Positions 31,388 to 39,346 of a stretch of 39,346 nt of DNA are shown piece by piece (the first letter of the stretch is position 1; the number at the start of each line of letters is the position of its first letter). The notes below the pieces were generated by a model. The model had not been told where the DNA came from. It worked only from the letters and a program-made list of their open reading frames with translations, and ran no database searches. This DNA is from Minwuiaceae bacterium (lineage in GTDB: Bacteria; Pseudomonadota; Alphaproteobacteria; Minwuiales; Minwuiaceae): the NCBI GenBank assembly GCA_028278525.1, contig JANQEE010000058.1:1-39346 (forward strand), in the 5' to 3' direction. The position numbers and the translations under genes were made by a program.

Positions 31388-33613
31388 ATGAGCGACTCCG
31401 CCAAACTGGATGTGGCGGCCGCGGAGGAACTAGAGCGGCGATACGATAGCGGGCTGGCGCTCAGGCCGACGCGGCGGTTCGTGCAACGGCTGTTCTTCGC
31501 GGTCGCCATCGTCTTCGCGCTCTATCACTTTCTGGGCGCGGGTTTCGGGGTTCCGGTCGACTACTGGCACATGGGGTTCCACCTGTGCGGTCTGTTCGTC
31601 CTGATCTTCATCGGCTTTCCGCTGTTGAAAACCCCGCGCGCCATGAGCCTCGACGGCGCGGGCTGGCTCAGGCCCGGCAACGTGCCGCTCACCGACTGGG
31701 CGTTCATGCTGCTCGGTTGCGCCGCGGCGCTTTACCTGGGCGCGTTCTGGGGCGGGGCACGGTTCGAGTTTCTGAACTTCAGCTTCTTCCTGCCGGATCA
31801 GGCGCTGCGCCAGGGCAATCCGGCGGGCACGGACGTGTTCTTCGGCACGGTGCTGCTGGTCCTGGTGCTGGAAATCGCGCGCCGGACGCTGGGGCCGATC
31901 CTGCCCTGTATCATCCTGGTGTTCGTCGCCTATGCGCTGCTGGGCCCCTACCTGCCAGTGCAGATCCTCAGGCATCCCGGCGTCGACTGGCACCAGTTCA
32001 TCAACAATATGTACTTCCCGGCTGAAGGCATCTTCGGCGTCACGCTCTGGGTGGTGTCGACGGTCGTCTTCCACTTCGTGCTGTTCGGCGTGATCGCGCA
32101 GCGCATGGGCCTTGGCCAGTTCTTCATCGACAACGCAATGATTATCGCCGGCCGCTATACCGGGGGGCCGGCCAAGGTCTCGGTCGTATCCTCCGCCTTC
32201 TTCGGCACCATTTCGGGGTCGTCGATTGCCAACACCGTATCCACCGGCTCGCTGACCATCCCCAACATGAAGCGCATGGGCTATCCCGGCCATTTCGCCG
32301 GCGGGGTGGAGGCGGCGGCGAGCGCCGGCGGGCAGATCACGCCGCCGATCATGGGCGCGGCGTCGTTCGTGATGGCGGAGTTTCTGGAGGTGCCCTACAC
32401 CACCATCGTCATCGCCGCCATCGTGCCGGCGCTGATGCACTATGTCGGCGTGCTGTCGATCGTGCACCTAAAGGCGCGCCGGCTCGGGCTGCCGAGCTAC
32501 ACCAGGGACCAACTTCCGCAATTGGCCAAGGTCTGGAAGGAAGGCTGGCCGACCATACTGCCGCTGGTGGTGCTGATCGTGGTGCTGTTTTCCGGCTACA
32601 CGCCCTATATGGCGGCGTTCCTCGGCATCGCGCTCTGCGTCACCGTCGGCTTCACGTCGCTGTCCAAACCGGCGACCCTGCTGTTCCCCGCGGGGGCCAT
32701 CGCCTTTGTCATATGGAAGGCGGCCGAAGGCACGTTCTCGCTGCCGCTGACCGGCCTGCTGCTGGTCTGCATCGTGGTCGGCGTTCTCAACCCGATGCAG
32801 CGGCAGCGGTTTTCCGATCTCGGCGCCAGCATGCATCTGGCGGTGCAATACGCCCTGGCGGTGGGCGCGGCGGGCGCCGCCGTCGGTATCGTCGTCGGCG
32901 TCATCAATACGACCGGCATCGGCTTCCGCATGGGCTTTCTGGTCACCAACGGTGCGGCCCAGATGGCGGAGGCGATGCACCTGCTGGTGGCGTGGTTGCC
33001 GGGCGAGACATTGAGCGTCGCCAACATTCAACTGTTCCTGTCGCTTGTGCTGATCGCCATCGCCTGCATTCTGATGGGCGCCGGACTGCCGACGACGGCG
33101 CTTTACATCATGCTGGTGTCGGTCGCCCAGCCGACGCTGGCGCAACTTGGCGTGCCGCCGCTCGCGAGCCATATGTTCGTGCTCTATTACGGCGTCATTT
33201 CGGAGATCACGCCGCCGGTCTGCGCGTCGGCCTACGCCGCCGCGGGCATCGCCGGGGCCAACCCGTTCCGCACCGGCGTCTCCGCGTTCTCGCTCGGCAT
33301 GGGCAAGCTGGTGGTGCCGATGGTGTTCGTCTACGCGCCGGCGATGCTGATCATGTTGCCGGAGCACTTCACCATCGCCGCGTTCCTGCAGGTCTCGGTC
33401 TCCTGTGCGGCCGGCATTTACCTGCTGGCGGTCGCGATCACCGGCTTCATGTATCGGCCCGTGAACGGCATGTTCAGGACGGCCTTCGCCGCGGCCGGGC
33501 TGCTGCTGGTGGCGCCGGGCACGCAGAGCGATATCGCCGGCCTTCTGGCGGCGGTGGTGCTGGTCCTGGGCGCGCGGGCCCTGGCCTGGCGGGCAGAGAC
33601 CCAAGGCGCGTAA
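31388..33613 (+). CDS. TRAP transporter fused permease (DctQM-type)
   Basis: A 741-residue inner-membrane protein combining the small four-helix Q subunit and the large M subunit, as is usual for TAXI-TRAP systems. Many hydrophobic segments are visible. The M domain has 'Val-Ser-Ser-Ala-Phe-Phe-Gly-Thr-Ile-Ser-Gly-Ser-Ser-Ile-Ala-Asn' and the repeated 'Gly-Ala-Gly-Leu-Pro-Thr-Thr-Ala', the two pseudo-symmetric motifs that form the transport and sodium sites, and 'Glu-Ile-Thr-Pro-Pro-Val'. Transport is driven by ion gradients. The DadA-like oxidase gene follows after nine bases. Confidence 0.95.
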   Translation: MSDSAKLDVAAAEELERRYDSGLALRPTRRFVQRLFFAVAIVFALYHFLGAGFGVPVDYWHMGFHLCGLFVLIFIGFPLLKTPRAMSLDGAGWLRPGNVPLTDWAFMLLGCAAALYLGAFWGGARFEFLNFSFFLPDQALRQGNPAGTDVFFGTVLLVLVLEIARRTLGPILPCIILVFVAYALLGPYLPVQILRHPGVDWHQFINNMYFPAEGIFGVTLWVVSTVVFHFVLFGVIAQRMGLGQFFIDNAMIIAGRYTGGPAKVSVVSSAFFGTISGSSIANTVSTGSLTIPNMKRMGYPGHFAGGVEAAASAGGQITPPIMGAASFVMAEFLEVPYTTIVIAAIVPALMHYVGVLSIVHLKARRLGLPSYTRDQLPQLAKVWKEGWPTILPLVVLIVVLFSGYTPYMAAFLGIALCVTVGFTSLSKPATLLFPAGAIAFVIWKAAEGTFSLPLTGLLLVCIVVGVLNPMQRQRFSDLGASMHLAVQYALAVGAAGAAVGIVVGVINTTGIGFRMGFLVTNGAAQMAEAMHLLVAWLPGETLSVANIQLFLSLVLIAIACILMGAGLPTTALYIMLVSVAQPTLAQLGVPPLASHMFVLYYGVISEITPPVCASAYAAAGIAGANPFRTGVSAFSLGMGKLVVPMVFVYAPAMLIMLPEHFTIAAFLQVSVSCAAGIYLLAVAITGFMYRPVNGMFRTAFAAAGLLLVAPGTQSDIAGLLAAVVLVLGARALAWRAETQGA

Positions 33614-33622
33614 GCGGGACGC

Positions 33623-34885
33623 ATGACCGAGCGCAGTGCCAGCGAAGCAACGGATGTGACCATTATCGGCGCGGGCATCGTCGGTATCTGCTGCGCCCTG
33701 TCTTTGCTGGAGCGCGGCGTCCGCGTCCGCGTGCTGGACAAGCAGGGGCCGGCGGAGGCCGCGAGCTACGGCAATGCCGGGGTGATCTCGCCCTGGTCCT
33801 GCGTGCCGCAATCCATGCCCGGCCTGTGGCGCAGCATTCCCGGCTGGCTGCTCGACCCGACCGGGCCGGTCAGCGTGCGCTGGCGCTATCTGCCAAGGCT
33901 GCTGCCATGGGCGGTGAAGTTCCTCCGCGCCGGCCGGGCGGACAAGGTGGTCGCGATTGCCGATGCGATGGACGCGCTGAACCGACCGAACCTCGACTTG
34001 TACGGGCAACATCTTGCCGGCACGGGCCAGGCGGACCTGATACAGGAGAGTTGGTATCTGCATGCCTATCGGGACGGCAGTGCGCCGACGCTCTCCAGCC
34101 TCGCGCAGCGCTTGCGGACCGACCGTGGGGCGCCGGTCGAGATTGTCGGCGGCGATACGCTGCGCGAGATCGAGCCGGCGCTCTCCGATGTCTTCGGTGG
34201 CGGCATCGTGATCAGGGACCAGGCGCGCGCCGTGCAGCCCGGCAGGCTGGGCAAGGCGCTGGCGGAGAAGGCGCGGCGGCTGGGCGCCGATATTCAGCGG
34301 AACGGGGTGCGCCGGCTGATTCCCGACGGGGACGGCCGGTGGCGGCTGGAGACCGACCGTGGCGCGCTGGACGCGCCGACCGTGGTGGTGGCCGCCGGGC
34401 CGTGGTCCATGCAGTTGCTCGGCCCGCTCGGCATTCGGCTGCCGCTGGAATACGAGCGCGGCTATCACCTGGAGTTTCGCGATCCCGGCGTGACGCTGCG
34501 CCATTCGGTCATGGATGCCGACCGGAAGTTCGTCGCCAGTTCCATGGCGGACGGGATTCGCAGCGCCGGCACGGCGGAGTTCGCCGGCCTGGATACGCCG
34601 CCGGACTTCAGGCGGGCGCGGATTCTCAAAAGCCTGACCAAGCAGATGCTGCCCGGCCTCAATGTCGAGGATACGCACGAATGGGCCGGAACGCGGCCGT
34701 CCTTTCCCGACAGCCTGCCCTGCATCAGCCGGCTGCCCGGCCACCGCACCCTGTTCGCGGCCTTCGGGCATAGCCACTACGGCATGGGCATGGCGCCGAA
34801 AACGGGTCAGATCGTCGCCGACCTGGTTACCGATACGACGCCGAACGTCGATATCGCGGCTTACCGGGCGGACCGCTTTCTTTGA
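33623..34885 (+). CDS. FAD-dependent oxidoreductase, D-amino acid dehydrogenase-like
   Basis: A 420-residue flavoprotein of the DAO/DadA family. The FAD-binding loop is 'Ile-Ile-Gly-Ala-Gly-Ile-Val-Gly-Ile-Cys-Cys' near residue 12, with acidic 'Val-Leu-Asp-Lys' at the second strand end. 'Ser-Tyr-Gly-Asn-Ala-Gly-Val-Ile-Ser-Pro' is typical of DadA, and the C-terminal 'Gly-His-Ser-His-Tyr-Gly-Met-Gly-Met-Ala' closes the FAD site. It probably deaminates a D-amino or secondary amino acid brought in by the adjacent TRAP transporter. The gene starts nine bases after the permease stop and is convergent with the acyl-CoA dehydrogenase. Confidence 0.9.
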   Translation: MTERSASEATDVTIIGAGIVGICCALSLLERGVRVRVLDKQGPAEAASYGNAGVISPWSCVPQSMPGLWRSIPGWLLDPTGPVSVRWRYLPRLLPWAVKFLRAGRADKVVAIADAMDALNRPNLDLYGQHLAGTGQADLIQESWYLHAYRDGSAPTLSSLAQRLRTDRGAPVEIVGGDTLREIEPALSDVFGGGIVIRDQARAVQPGRLGKALAEKARRLGADIQRNGVRRLIPDGDGRWRLETDRGALDAPTVVVAAGPWSMQLLGPLGIRLPLEYERGYHLEFRDPGVTLRHSVMDADRKFVASSMADGIRSAGTAEFAGLDTPPDFRRARILKSLTKQMLPGLNVEDTHEWAGTRPSFPDSLPCISRLPGHRTLFAAFGHSHYGMGMAPKTGQIVADLVTDTTPNVDIAAYRADRFL

Positions 34886-34891
34886 ATCCCG

Positions 34892-36097
34892 CTACAGCCC
34901 CAGCACCAGCTTGGCGATGATGTTGCGCTGCACTTCGCTGGCGCCGGCGTAGATGGTGGTGGCGCGGCTGTTCAGGTGTTTCGGCATCACGGTGATGCCG
35001 TAGTCCGGGCCGACCGGGTCCGCGTTGCTGCCGGGGATGCGCGCTTCCGGCTGGTAGGGCGCGGCGTAATAGCCGATCGCTTCGACCGCGAGCTCGGCGA
35101 CCTGCTGGATCATTTCCGAGCCGCGCAGCTTGAACATCGACGACGCGGCGCCGGGGTTCTGGCCCTGGCTCAAGGCCGACATGATCCGCTTCTCGGTATA
35201 TTCCAGGGCGGTGACGTCCATCTCCGCCTTGGCCAGTTTGGCGCGGAAGGCGTCGTCGTCGATCAGCGCGGCCCCGTCGCCGGAGCGCTCCTGACCGGCG
35301 ATCCGCCGCACGCCCTCCAGCGCGACCTGCAGGCCGGGGCCATAGGCGGAGCCGCCGCGCTCGAACTCCAGCAGATACTTGGCGACGGTCCAGCCCTGGT
35401 TCTCTTCGCCGATGCGGTTGGCCTTCGGCACCCGCACGTCGTCGAAGAACACCTGGTTGACCTCGTGGTCGCCGGACAGGGTGATGATCGGCTCGACCGT
35501 GATGCCGGGCGTCGCCATGTCGATCAGGATGAAGCTGATGCCCTGCTGCGGCTTGCCTTCGGTGGAGGTGCGGACCAGGCAGAACATGCGGTTGGCATGC
35601 TGGGCGCCGGTGGTCCAGAGCTTGGTGCCGTTGATCACGTAGTCGTCGCCGTTGGAGACCGCGCGGCATTGCAGGGAGGCGAGGTCGGAGCCCGAGCCCG
35701 GCTCCGAATAGCCCTGGCACCAGGTGTCCTCGCCGGAGCGGATGCGCGGCAGGTATTCGGCCTTTTGTTCGTCCGTGCCGAAACGCATGATCACCGGGCC
35801 GACCATGCGGAGCCCCATGCCGTAGAGGCGCGGCGTGCCGGCGCGGGCGCATTCGCTGTCGAAGATGTAGCGCTGCATGACGCTCCAGCCGGTGCCGCCA
35901 TGTTCGACCGGCCAGGCCGGCGCGATCCAACCCTTCTCGTTGAGCACCTGATGCCAGTGCAGCGCGCCGGGGAAATCCGAGATCACGCCGGCGGTCAGCC
36001 GGCCCGACTCACGGATGTCGTCGGTCATGCTCGTCGCGAGGAAGTTGCGGACCTCGTCGCGAAAGGCGATGTCTTCGGGGTTCAGGGCGAGATCCAT
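34892..36097 (-). CDS. acyl-CoA dehydrogenase family protein
   Basis: A 401-residue FAD enzyme that oxidises acyl-CoA at the alpha-beta bond. 'Cys-Gln-Gly-Tyr-Ser-Glu-Pro-Gly-Ser-Gly-Ser-Asp-Leu-Ala-Ser' is the first family signature, followed by 'Leu-Trp-Thr-Thr-Gly-Ala-Gln-His-Ala' in the FAD-binding sheet. The C-terminal domain ends with 'Thr-Ile-Tyr-Ala-Gly-Ala-Ser-Glu-Val-Gln-Arg-Asn-Ile', the second signature. The substrate chain is not known. It starts 18 bases after the acyl-CoA synthetase gene, with GGAG upstream, and is very likely co-transcribed with it for oxidation of a carboxylic acid. Confidence 0.93.
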   Translation of the reverse strand: MDLALNPEDIAFRDEVRNFLATSMTDDIRESGRLTAGVISDFPGALHWHQVLNEKGWIAPAWPVEHGGTGWSVMQRYIFDSECARAGTPRLYGMGLRMVGPVIMRFGTDEQKAEYLPRIRSGEDTWCQGYSEPGSGSDLASLQCRAVSNGDDYVINGTKLWTTGAQHANRMFCLVRTSTEGKPQQGISFILIDMATPGITVEPIITLSGDHEVNQVFFDDVRVPKANRIGEENQGWTVAKYLLEFERGGSAYGPGLQVALEGVRRIAGQERSGDGAALIDDDAFRAKLAKAEMDVTALEYTEKRIMSALSQGQNPGAASSMFKLRGSEMIQQVAELAVEAIGYYAAPYQPEARIPGSNADPVGPDYGITVMPKHLNSRATTIYAGASEVQRNIIAKLVLGL

Positions 36098-36115
36098 GAT
36101 CGGTACTCCATCGGG

Positions 36116-38233
36116 TCAGTGGGTTTCGGCCCGGGTCACCAGCACGGCATCCAGCGCGACGGCGCCTTCGCCACGGGGACGGACCAGGAACGGGTTGAGG
36201 TCGAGGGTTTCCAACTGGCCGGCGTGGGCGGCGGCGAACAGCGAGAGGCGGGAAAGCGCGTCGGCCAGGGCGTCGATGTCCGCGGGCGGCTGGCCGCGCA
36301 GGCCCTCCAGCACAGGATAGGCCTTGATCTCGCGGATCATGCGGTGCGCTTCGTCCGGACCGAACGGCGCGACGCGGAAGGTGACGTCGCCCAGGGCCTC
36401 GACGAAGATGCCGCCGAGGCCGAACATCACCACCGGCCCGAACACCGGGTCGCTTTGTACGCCGAGGATGGTCTCGACGCCGGCGCCGGCCATGGGCGCG
36501 ACGAGGCAGCCTTCCAACGTGGCGTCCGGCATCGCGACCGCCGTCTTGGTCATGATATCGTCGAATGCGGTGCGTACTGCATCGGCGTCGGAGAGGTTCA
36601 ACGCGACGCCGCCGATGTCGGATTTGTGCAGGATGTCGGCGGAGACGATCTTCATCACCACCGGATAGCCGAGCGCGTCGGCCGCGGCGACCGCTTCGTC
36701 GGCCGTCGCGGCGAGCCGCTGTTCGATGACCGGCAGGCCGGCGTCGCCGAGCAGACGCATCGCCTCGACCTCGGTCAGTGTGCCGACCGGCAGGGCGGGG
36801 CCGGGCGGCGGCGCGGGAAGCCGGGGGGTCGGTTTGTCGAGTGTCTGTTTGAAATGCGCCAGGGCGGCGACGGCCCGCATGGCGTGGGTCGGTTCGCGGA
36901 AGGTCAACACGCCGTGCTCCCGCATGGTGTCAATAAAGGCCGGGCTATACAGGCCGGCAACCGCCATCAGCACGTCGGGATGAGAGGCGCGGATCTTCTT
37001 CCAGGCCGCCGTGATGCCGGGCTCCTGCAGCGGGTTCCGGCCGACGCCGCCCTGGAACACGCCGAGGATGCCGTAATCGCCGTCTTCGACGATGACATCC
37101 AGCGTGCGGGGCAACAGGCCGGGGTCGTTGATGATCTGGCCGGTCACGTCGACCGGATTGCGCACGCCCGCGAATGGCACCATCTCCTTGACCTTGGCCT
37201 GGGCGGCGTCCGGCATCGGCGCCACGTCGAGCCCGCGCGCGGCCGCTTCGTCGGCCATCAGCACGCCGACCCCGCCGGACACGGTAACCAGCCCGGTGCG
37301 GTCGTTCTTCGGCAACTGACCGACGGCGCAGGCGGCGCCGATGTCGAAGAACTCTTCGATGCTATGCGCGCGGTAAACGCCGTATTGGCGGAACAGCGCG
37401 TCGTAGACGGCGTCCGTGCCGGCCAGGGCAGCGGTATGCGACGCCGCGGCCTGGGCCCCGACATCGGTGCGGCCGAGCTTGATCGCGACGACGGGCTTCT
37501 GGTGCTGCCGGGCAAGATCCAGGGCGGCGAGCAGCTTGTTCCCGTCGCGGCAGCCTTCCATGTACATCAGGACCACTTTGGTGTTCGGATCCTGGGCCAG
37601 ATAGGCGAGCGAGTCGGCGACCTCCACATCGCCTTCGTTGCCGGTGGTCACGATCGTGCTGAAGGCCAGGCCGCTCTCCTGCGCCATCTGGAAAGCCAGG
37701 CCGCCGAACGCGCCGGACTGGCTGACCATGCCGATATGGCCGCCCGGCTCGACGCTTTCGACGAAGGCGGGGTGGAACGTGGCGGCCATGCGGCTGGAGA
37801 AATTGATCAGGCCGAGGCAGTTGGGGCCGAGCATGCGGATGCCGCCCGCGCGGGCGATGGCGACGATCCGCTCCTGTTCCGCCCGTCCTGCGTCGCCAAG
37901 CTCGGCGAAGCCGGCGCTGAAGGTGACCAGCGCGCGCACGCCCTTGGCGACGCAGTCGGTCACCGCCTGTTCGACCAGATGCCCGGGCACCGACAGGATG
38001 GCAAGGTCGACCGGCCCGTCGATGTCGCCGACCGCGGCGTAGGCCGGCAGGTCCTGGATCTCCGGCGATTTCGGGTTGACGGGATAGATCGGGCCGTCGA
38101 AGCCGTGCAGCTTGAGGTAATGGACCGGCAGTCCGCCGATCTTGGCCGGATCGGAAGAGGCGCCGATTACGGCGACGGAACGCGGGTGGAAGAGGGGTGC
38201 GAGAGAGTCGAGGTCGATGGGGGTGCTGGTCAT
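36116..38233 (-). CDS. acetate--CoA ligase family protein (ADP-forming acyl-CoA synthetase, fused)
   Basis: A 705-residue fusion of the alpha and beta parts of an NDP-forming acyl-CoA synthetase. It contains a CoA-binding Rossmann domain ('Ser-Val-Ala-Val-Ile-Gly-Ala-Ser' near residue 20), a succinyl-CoA ligase-like domain with the expected phosphohistidine in 'Ala-Ser-His-Thr-Ala-Ala-Leu-Ala-Gly', and a C-terminal ATP-grasp ('Tyr-Pro-Val-Val-Met-Lys-Ile-Val-Ser', 'His-Lys-Ser-Asp-Ile-Gly-Gly-Val'). It reversibly joins a carboxylic acid and CoA with ATP to give ADP. With the downstream acyl-CoA dehydrogenase it should activate and oxidise an organic acid. The ribosome binding site is weak. 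Confidence 0.92.
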   Translation of the reverse strand: MTSTPIDLDSLAPLFHPRSVAVIGASSDPAKIGGLPVHYLKLHGFDGPIYPVNPKSPEIQDLPAYAAVGDIDGPVDLAILSVPGHLVEQAVTDCVAKGVRALVTFSAGFAELGDAGRAEQERIVAIARAGGIRMLGPNCLGLINFSSRMAATFHPAFVESVEPGGHIGMVSQSGAFGGLAFQMAQESGLAFSTIVTTGNEGDVEVADSLAYLAQDPNTKVVLMYMEGCRDGNKLLAALDLARQHQKPVVAIKLGRTDVGAQAAASHTAALAGTDAVYDALFRQYGVYRAHSIEEFFDIGAACAVGQLPKNDRTGLVTVSGGVGVLMADEAAARGLDVAPMPDAAQAKVKEMVPFAGVRNPVDVTGQIINDPGLLPRTLDVIVEDGDYGILGVFQGGVGRNPLQEPGITAAWKKIRASHPDVLMAVAGLYSPAFIDTMREHGVLTFREPTHAMRAVAALAHFKQTLDKPTPRLPAPPPGPALPVGTLTEVEAMRLLGDAGLPVIEQRLAATADEAVAAADALGYPVVMKIVSADILHKSDIGGVALNLSDADAVRTAFDDIMTKTAVAMPDATLEGCLVAPMAGAGVETILGVQSDPVFGPVVMFGLGGIFVEALGDVTFRVAPFGPDEAHRMIREIKAYPVLEGLRGQPPADIDALADALSRLSLFAAAHAGQLETLDLNPFLVRPRGEGAVALDAVLVTRAETH

Positions 38234-38358
38234 TCCGTACTGCTACGCCTGCTGTTGATGCCGCCCGCTTGGGCGCGGGCGACATTTTAGGCGCAACAGG
38301 TGGGGTGGGCGCAACCGGGGCCGGCGCGCCGTTTTCGGATGCTGCCCCGGCCGTCTTT

Positions 38359-39346
38359 CTAGGCCGTGCGAACGCTTTCGAGAAAGGTGTCGACTTCCTG
38401 CCGCAGAACTTCGGACTGCTGCGAGAGCTCGTTGGCCGATTCCAACATCGTCGAGGCCGAACTGCCGGATTCACCGGCCGCTCGGGTGACCTCGCCGATA
38501 ATTGCCGATACCTCGCCGGTGCTGGTGGCGACCTGCTGCACGTTGCGCGAGATTTCCTGAGTGGCCGCGTTCTGCTGTTCGACCGCCGAGGCGATGGACG
38601 TCGCGTACTCGCTGATCCGATCGATGACGCCGCGCACGCTTTCGATCGCCGAAACCGTATCGGTGGTAACGGTCTGCATACCGCCGATCTGGCTTGCGAT
38701 CTCCTCGGTCGCCTTCGCGGTCTGGCTGGCGAGGCTCTTGACCTCGGACGCTACGACCGCGAAGCCCTTGCCGGCTTCGCCGGCGCGGGCCGCTTCGATG
38801 GTCGCGTTCAGCGCCAGCAGGTTGGTCTGGCCGGCGATGTCGCTGATCAGGCTGACGACGTCGCCGATCTTCTGCGCCGCGTCCGCCAGCCCTTGTACGG
38901 TTTCCGTCACGCGTTCCGCCTCGTCGACGGCCTGGATGGCGATTTCGCTGGACTGGCAGACCTGCCGGCTGATTTCGTTGATCGAGCTGTACAGCTCTTC
39001 CGCCGCCGAGGCGGCGGTCTGTACATTGGAGTTGGCCGAGGTCGACGCGCCGGCGACGATGTCCGCCTGCTTGCTGGTATGATCGGCAGTGACCGACATT
39101 TGTTCGGCCGCGCCGCGCATTTCGCCGGAGGCCGTCGCGACTTTCTCGACAACGCCCTTGACGCCGGCTTCGAGCCGGTCGGCCATATGGCGCAGCGCCG
39201 TCTTGCGTTCTTCTTCCGCCTGCCGCTCCTGCTCCGCCGTCTTTTCGGCGAGCCGTTCGGCCTCGAGTGATGTTTCCTTGAAGGTCTGTAGGGCGGTGGC
39301 CATTTCGCCGATCTCGTCGCCGCGGTCGAGCGCCGGTATGGCAATA
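38359..39346 (-). CDS. methyl-accepting chemotaxis protein, N-terminus outside the window
   Basis: A partial chemoreceptor; 329 codons are visible and the frame continues past the right edge, so the sensor domain and membrane helices are missing. The first visible residues, 'Asp-Arg-Gly-Asp-Glu-Ile-Gly-Glu-Met-Ala', are the end of a HAMP domain. A Glu/Ala-rich coiled coil follows, then the signalling hairpin whose tip reads 'Ile-Ala-Gly-Gln-Thr-Asn-Leu-Leu-Ala-Leu-Asn-Ala-Thr-Ile-Glu-Ala-Ala-Arg'. Several Ala/Glu/Gln-rich heptads could be methylation sites. No C-terminal CheR-tether pentapeptide is evident. The ATG at 39303 is internal. No other chemotaxis gene is nearby. Confidence 0.95.
   Translation of the reverse strand, partial: IAIPALDRGDEIGEMATALQTFKETSLEAERLAEKTAEQERQAEEERKTALRHMADRLEAGVKGVVEKVATASGEMRGAAEQMSVTADHTSKQADIVAGASTSANSNVQTAASAAEELYSSINEISRQVCQSSEIAIQAVDEAERVTETVQGLADAAQKIGDVVSLISDIAGQTNLLALNATIEAARAGEAGKGFAVVASEVKSLASQTAKATEEIASQIGGMQTVTTDTVSAIESVRGVIDRISEYATSIASAVEQQNAATQEISRNVQQVATSTGEVSAIIGEVTRAAGESGSSASTMLESANELSQQSEVLRQEVDTFLESVRTA

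Noticed and set aside
32468..34777. A 769-codon minus-strand frame
   Set aside because: Antisense of the TRAP permease and DadA-like genes; it is Arg/Gln/His-rich with no family motif.
34976..38290. A 1104-codon open frame on the plus strand
   Set aside because: It is the antisense of the acyl-CoA dehydrogenase and acyl-CoA synthetase genes. Its Arg/His/Gly/Asp-rich composition is typical of antisense frames in GC-rich DNA, and both minus-strand genes show complete family motifs.

Overview
The window is GC-rich, roughly 65 percent by eye, with dense gene packing. Family content (TAXI-TRAP transporter, ECF sigma/anti-sigma pair with GGAAT-N16-CGTT promoters, molybdenum hydroxylase pair, fused ADP-forming acyl-CoA synthetase) suggests a free-living alphaproteobacterium, perhaps Rhodospirillales-like. 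That assignment is inference; no rRNA, tRNA or housekeeping marker is present to fix it. I see no phage, insertion sequence, CRISPR array or plasmid backbone.

Layout. 1-5 kb: an EamA exporter, a small exported protein, then a minus-strand MarR / aldo-keto reductase / NTF2-like operon with a perfect 18-bp palindrome before marR, and a lipase-like hydrolase. 5-12 kb: a two-subunit molybdenum hydroxylase (2Fe-2S subunit and Tat-exported Mo-binding subunit), a BTAD regulator fused to an alpha/beta hydrolase, a free-standing hydrolase, a methyltransferase and a PEP-CTERM-like beta-propeller protein. 12-20 kb: GNAT acetyltransferase, CPA2 antiporter, bacteriohemerythrin, a D-cysteine desulfhydrase-like enzyme coupled to a LysE exporter, and a phnCDE importer with a candidate Pho box. 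Two intergenic stretches here hold dispersed palindromic repeats. 20-26 kb: a beta-hydroxyacid dehydrogenase, a short threonyl-tRNA synthetase paralogue behind a threonine-rich leader peptide and attenuator, a cold-shock protein, and an ECF sigma / anti-sigma / GNAT operon divergent from an Asp-Gly-rich subtilase. 26-39 kb: an acyltransferase, a short XRE regulator divergent from a 71-residue unknown protein, a LysR / epimerase pair divergent from a TAXI-TRAP transporter with a DadA-like oxidase, an acyl-CoA dehydrogenase / acyl-CoA synthetase pair, and a chemoreceptor cut by the window end.

The most interesting content is regulatory. (1) An editing-domain-less ThrRS is preceded by a 26-codon leader with nine Thr codons, a terminator hairpin, and a competing pairing; the best promoter places transcription start at or next to the leader AUG. 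(2) The sigma operon and the subtilase are fronted by back-to-back GGAAT-N16-CGTT promoters only 9 bp apart. (3) A small XRE regulator and a small unknown protein share a divergent region with two related 15-bp dyads, one filling the 17-bp spacer of a good promoter. (4) A MarR operator recurs as a half-site over the ribosome binding site of the reductase it probably controls. These were found by reading the sequence; none has been tested by search or experiment.
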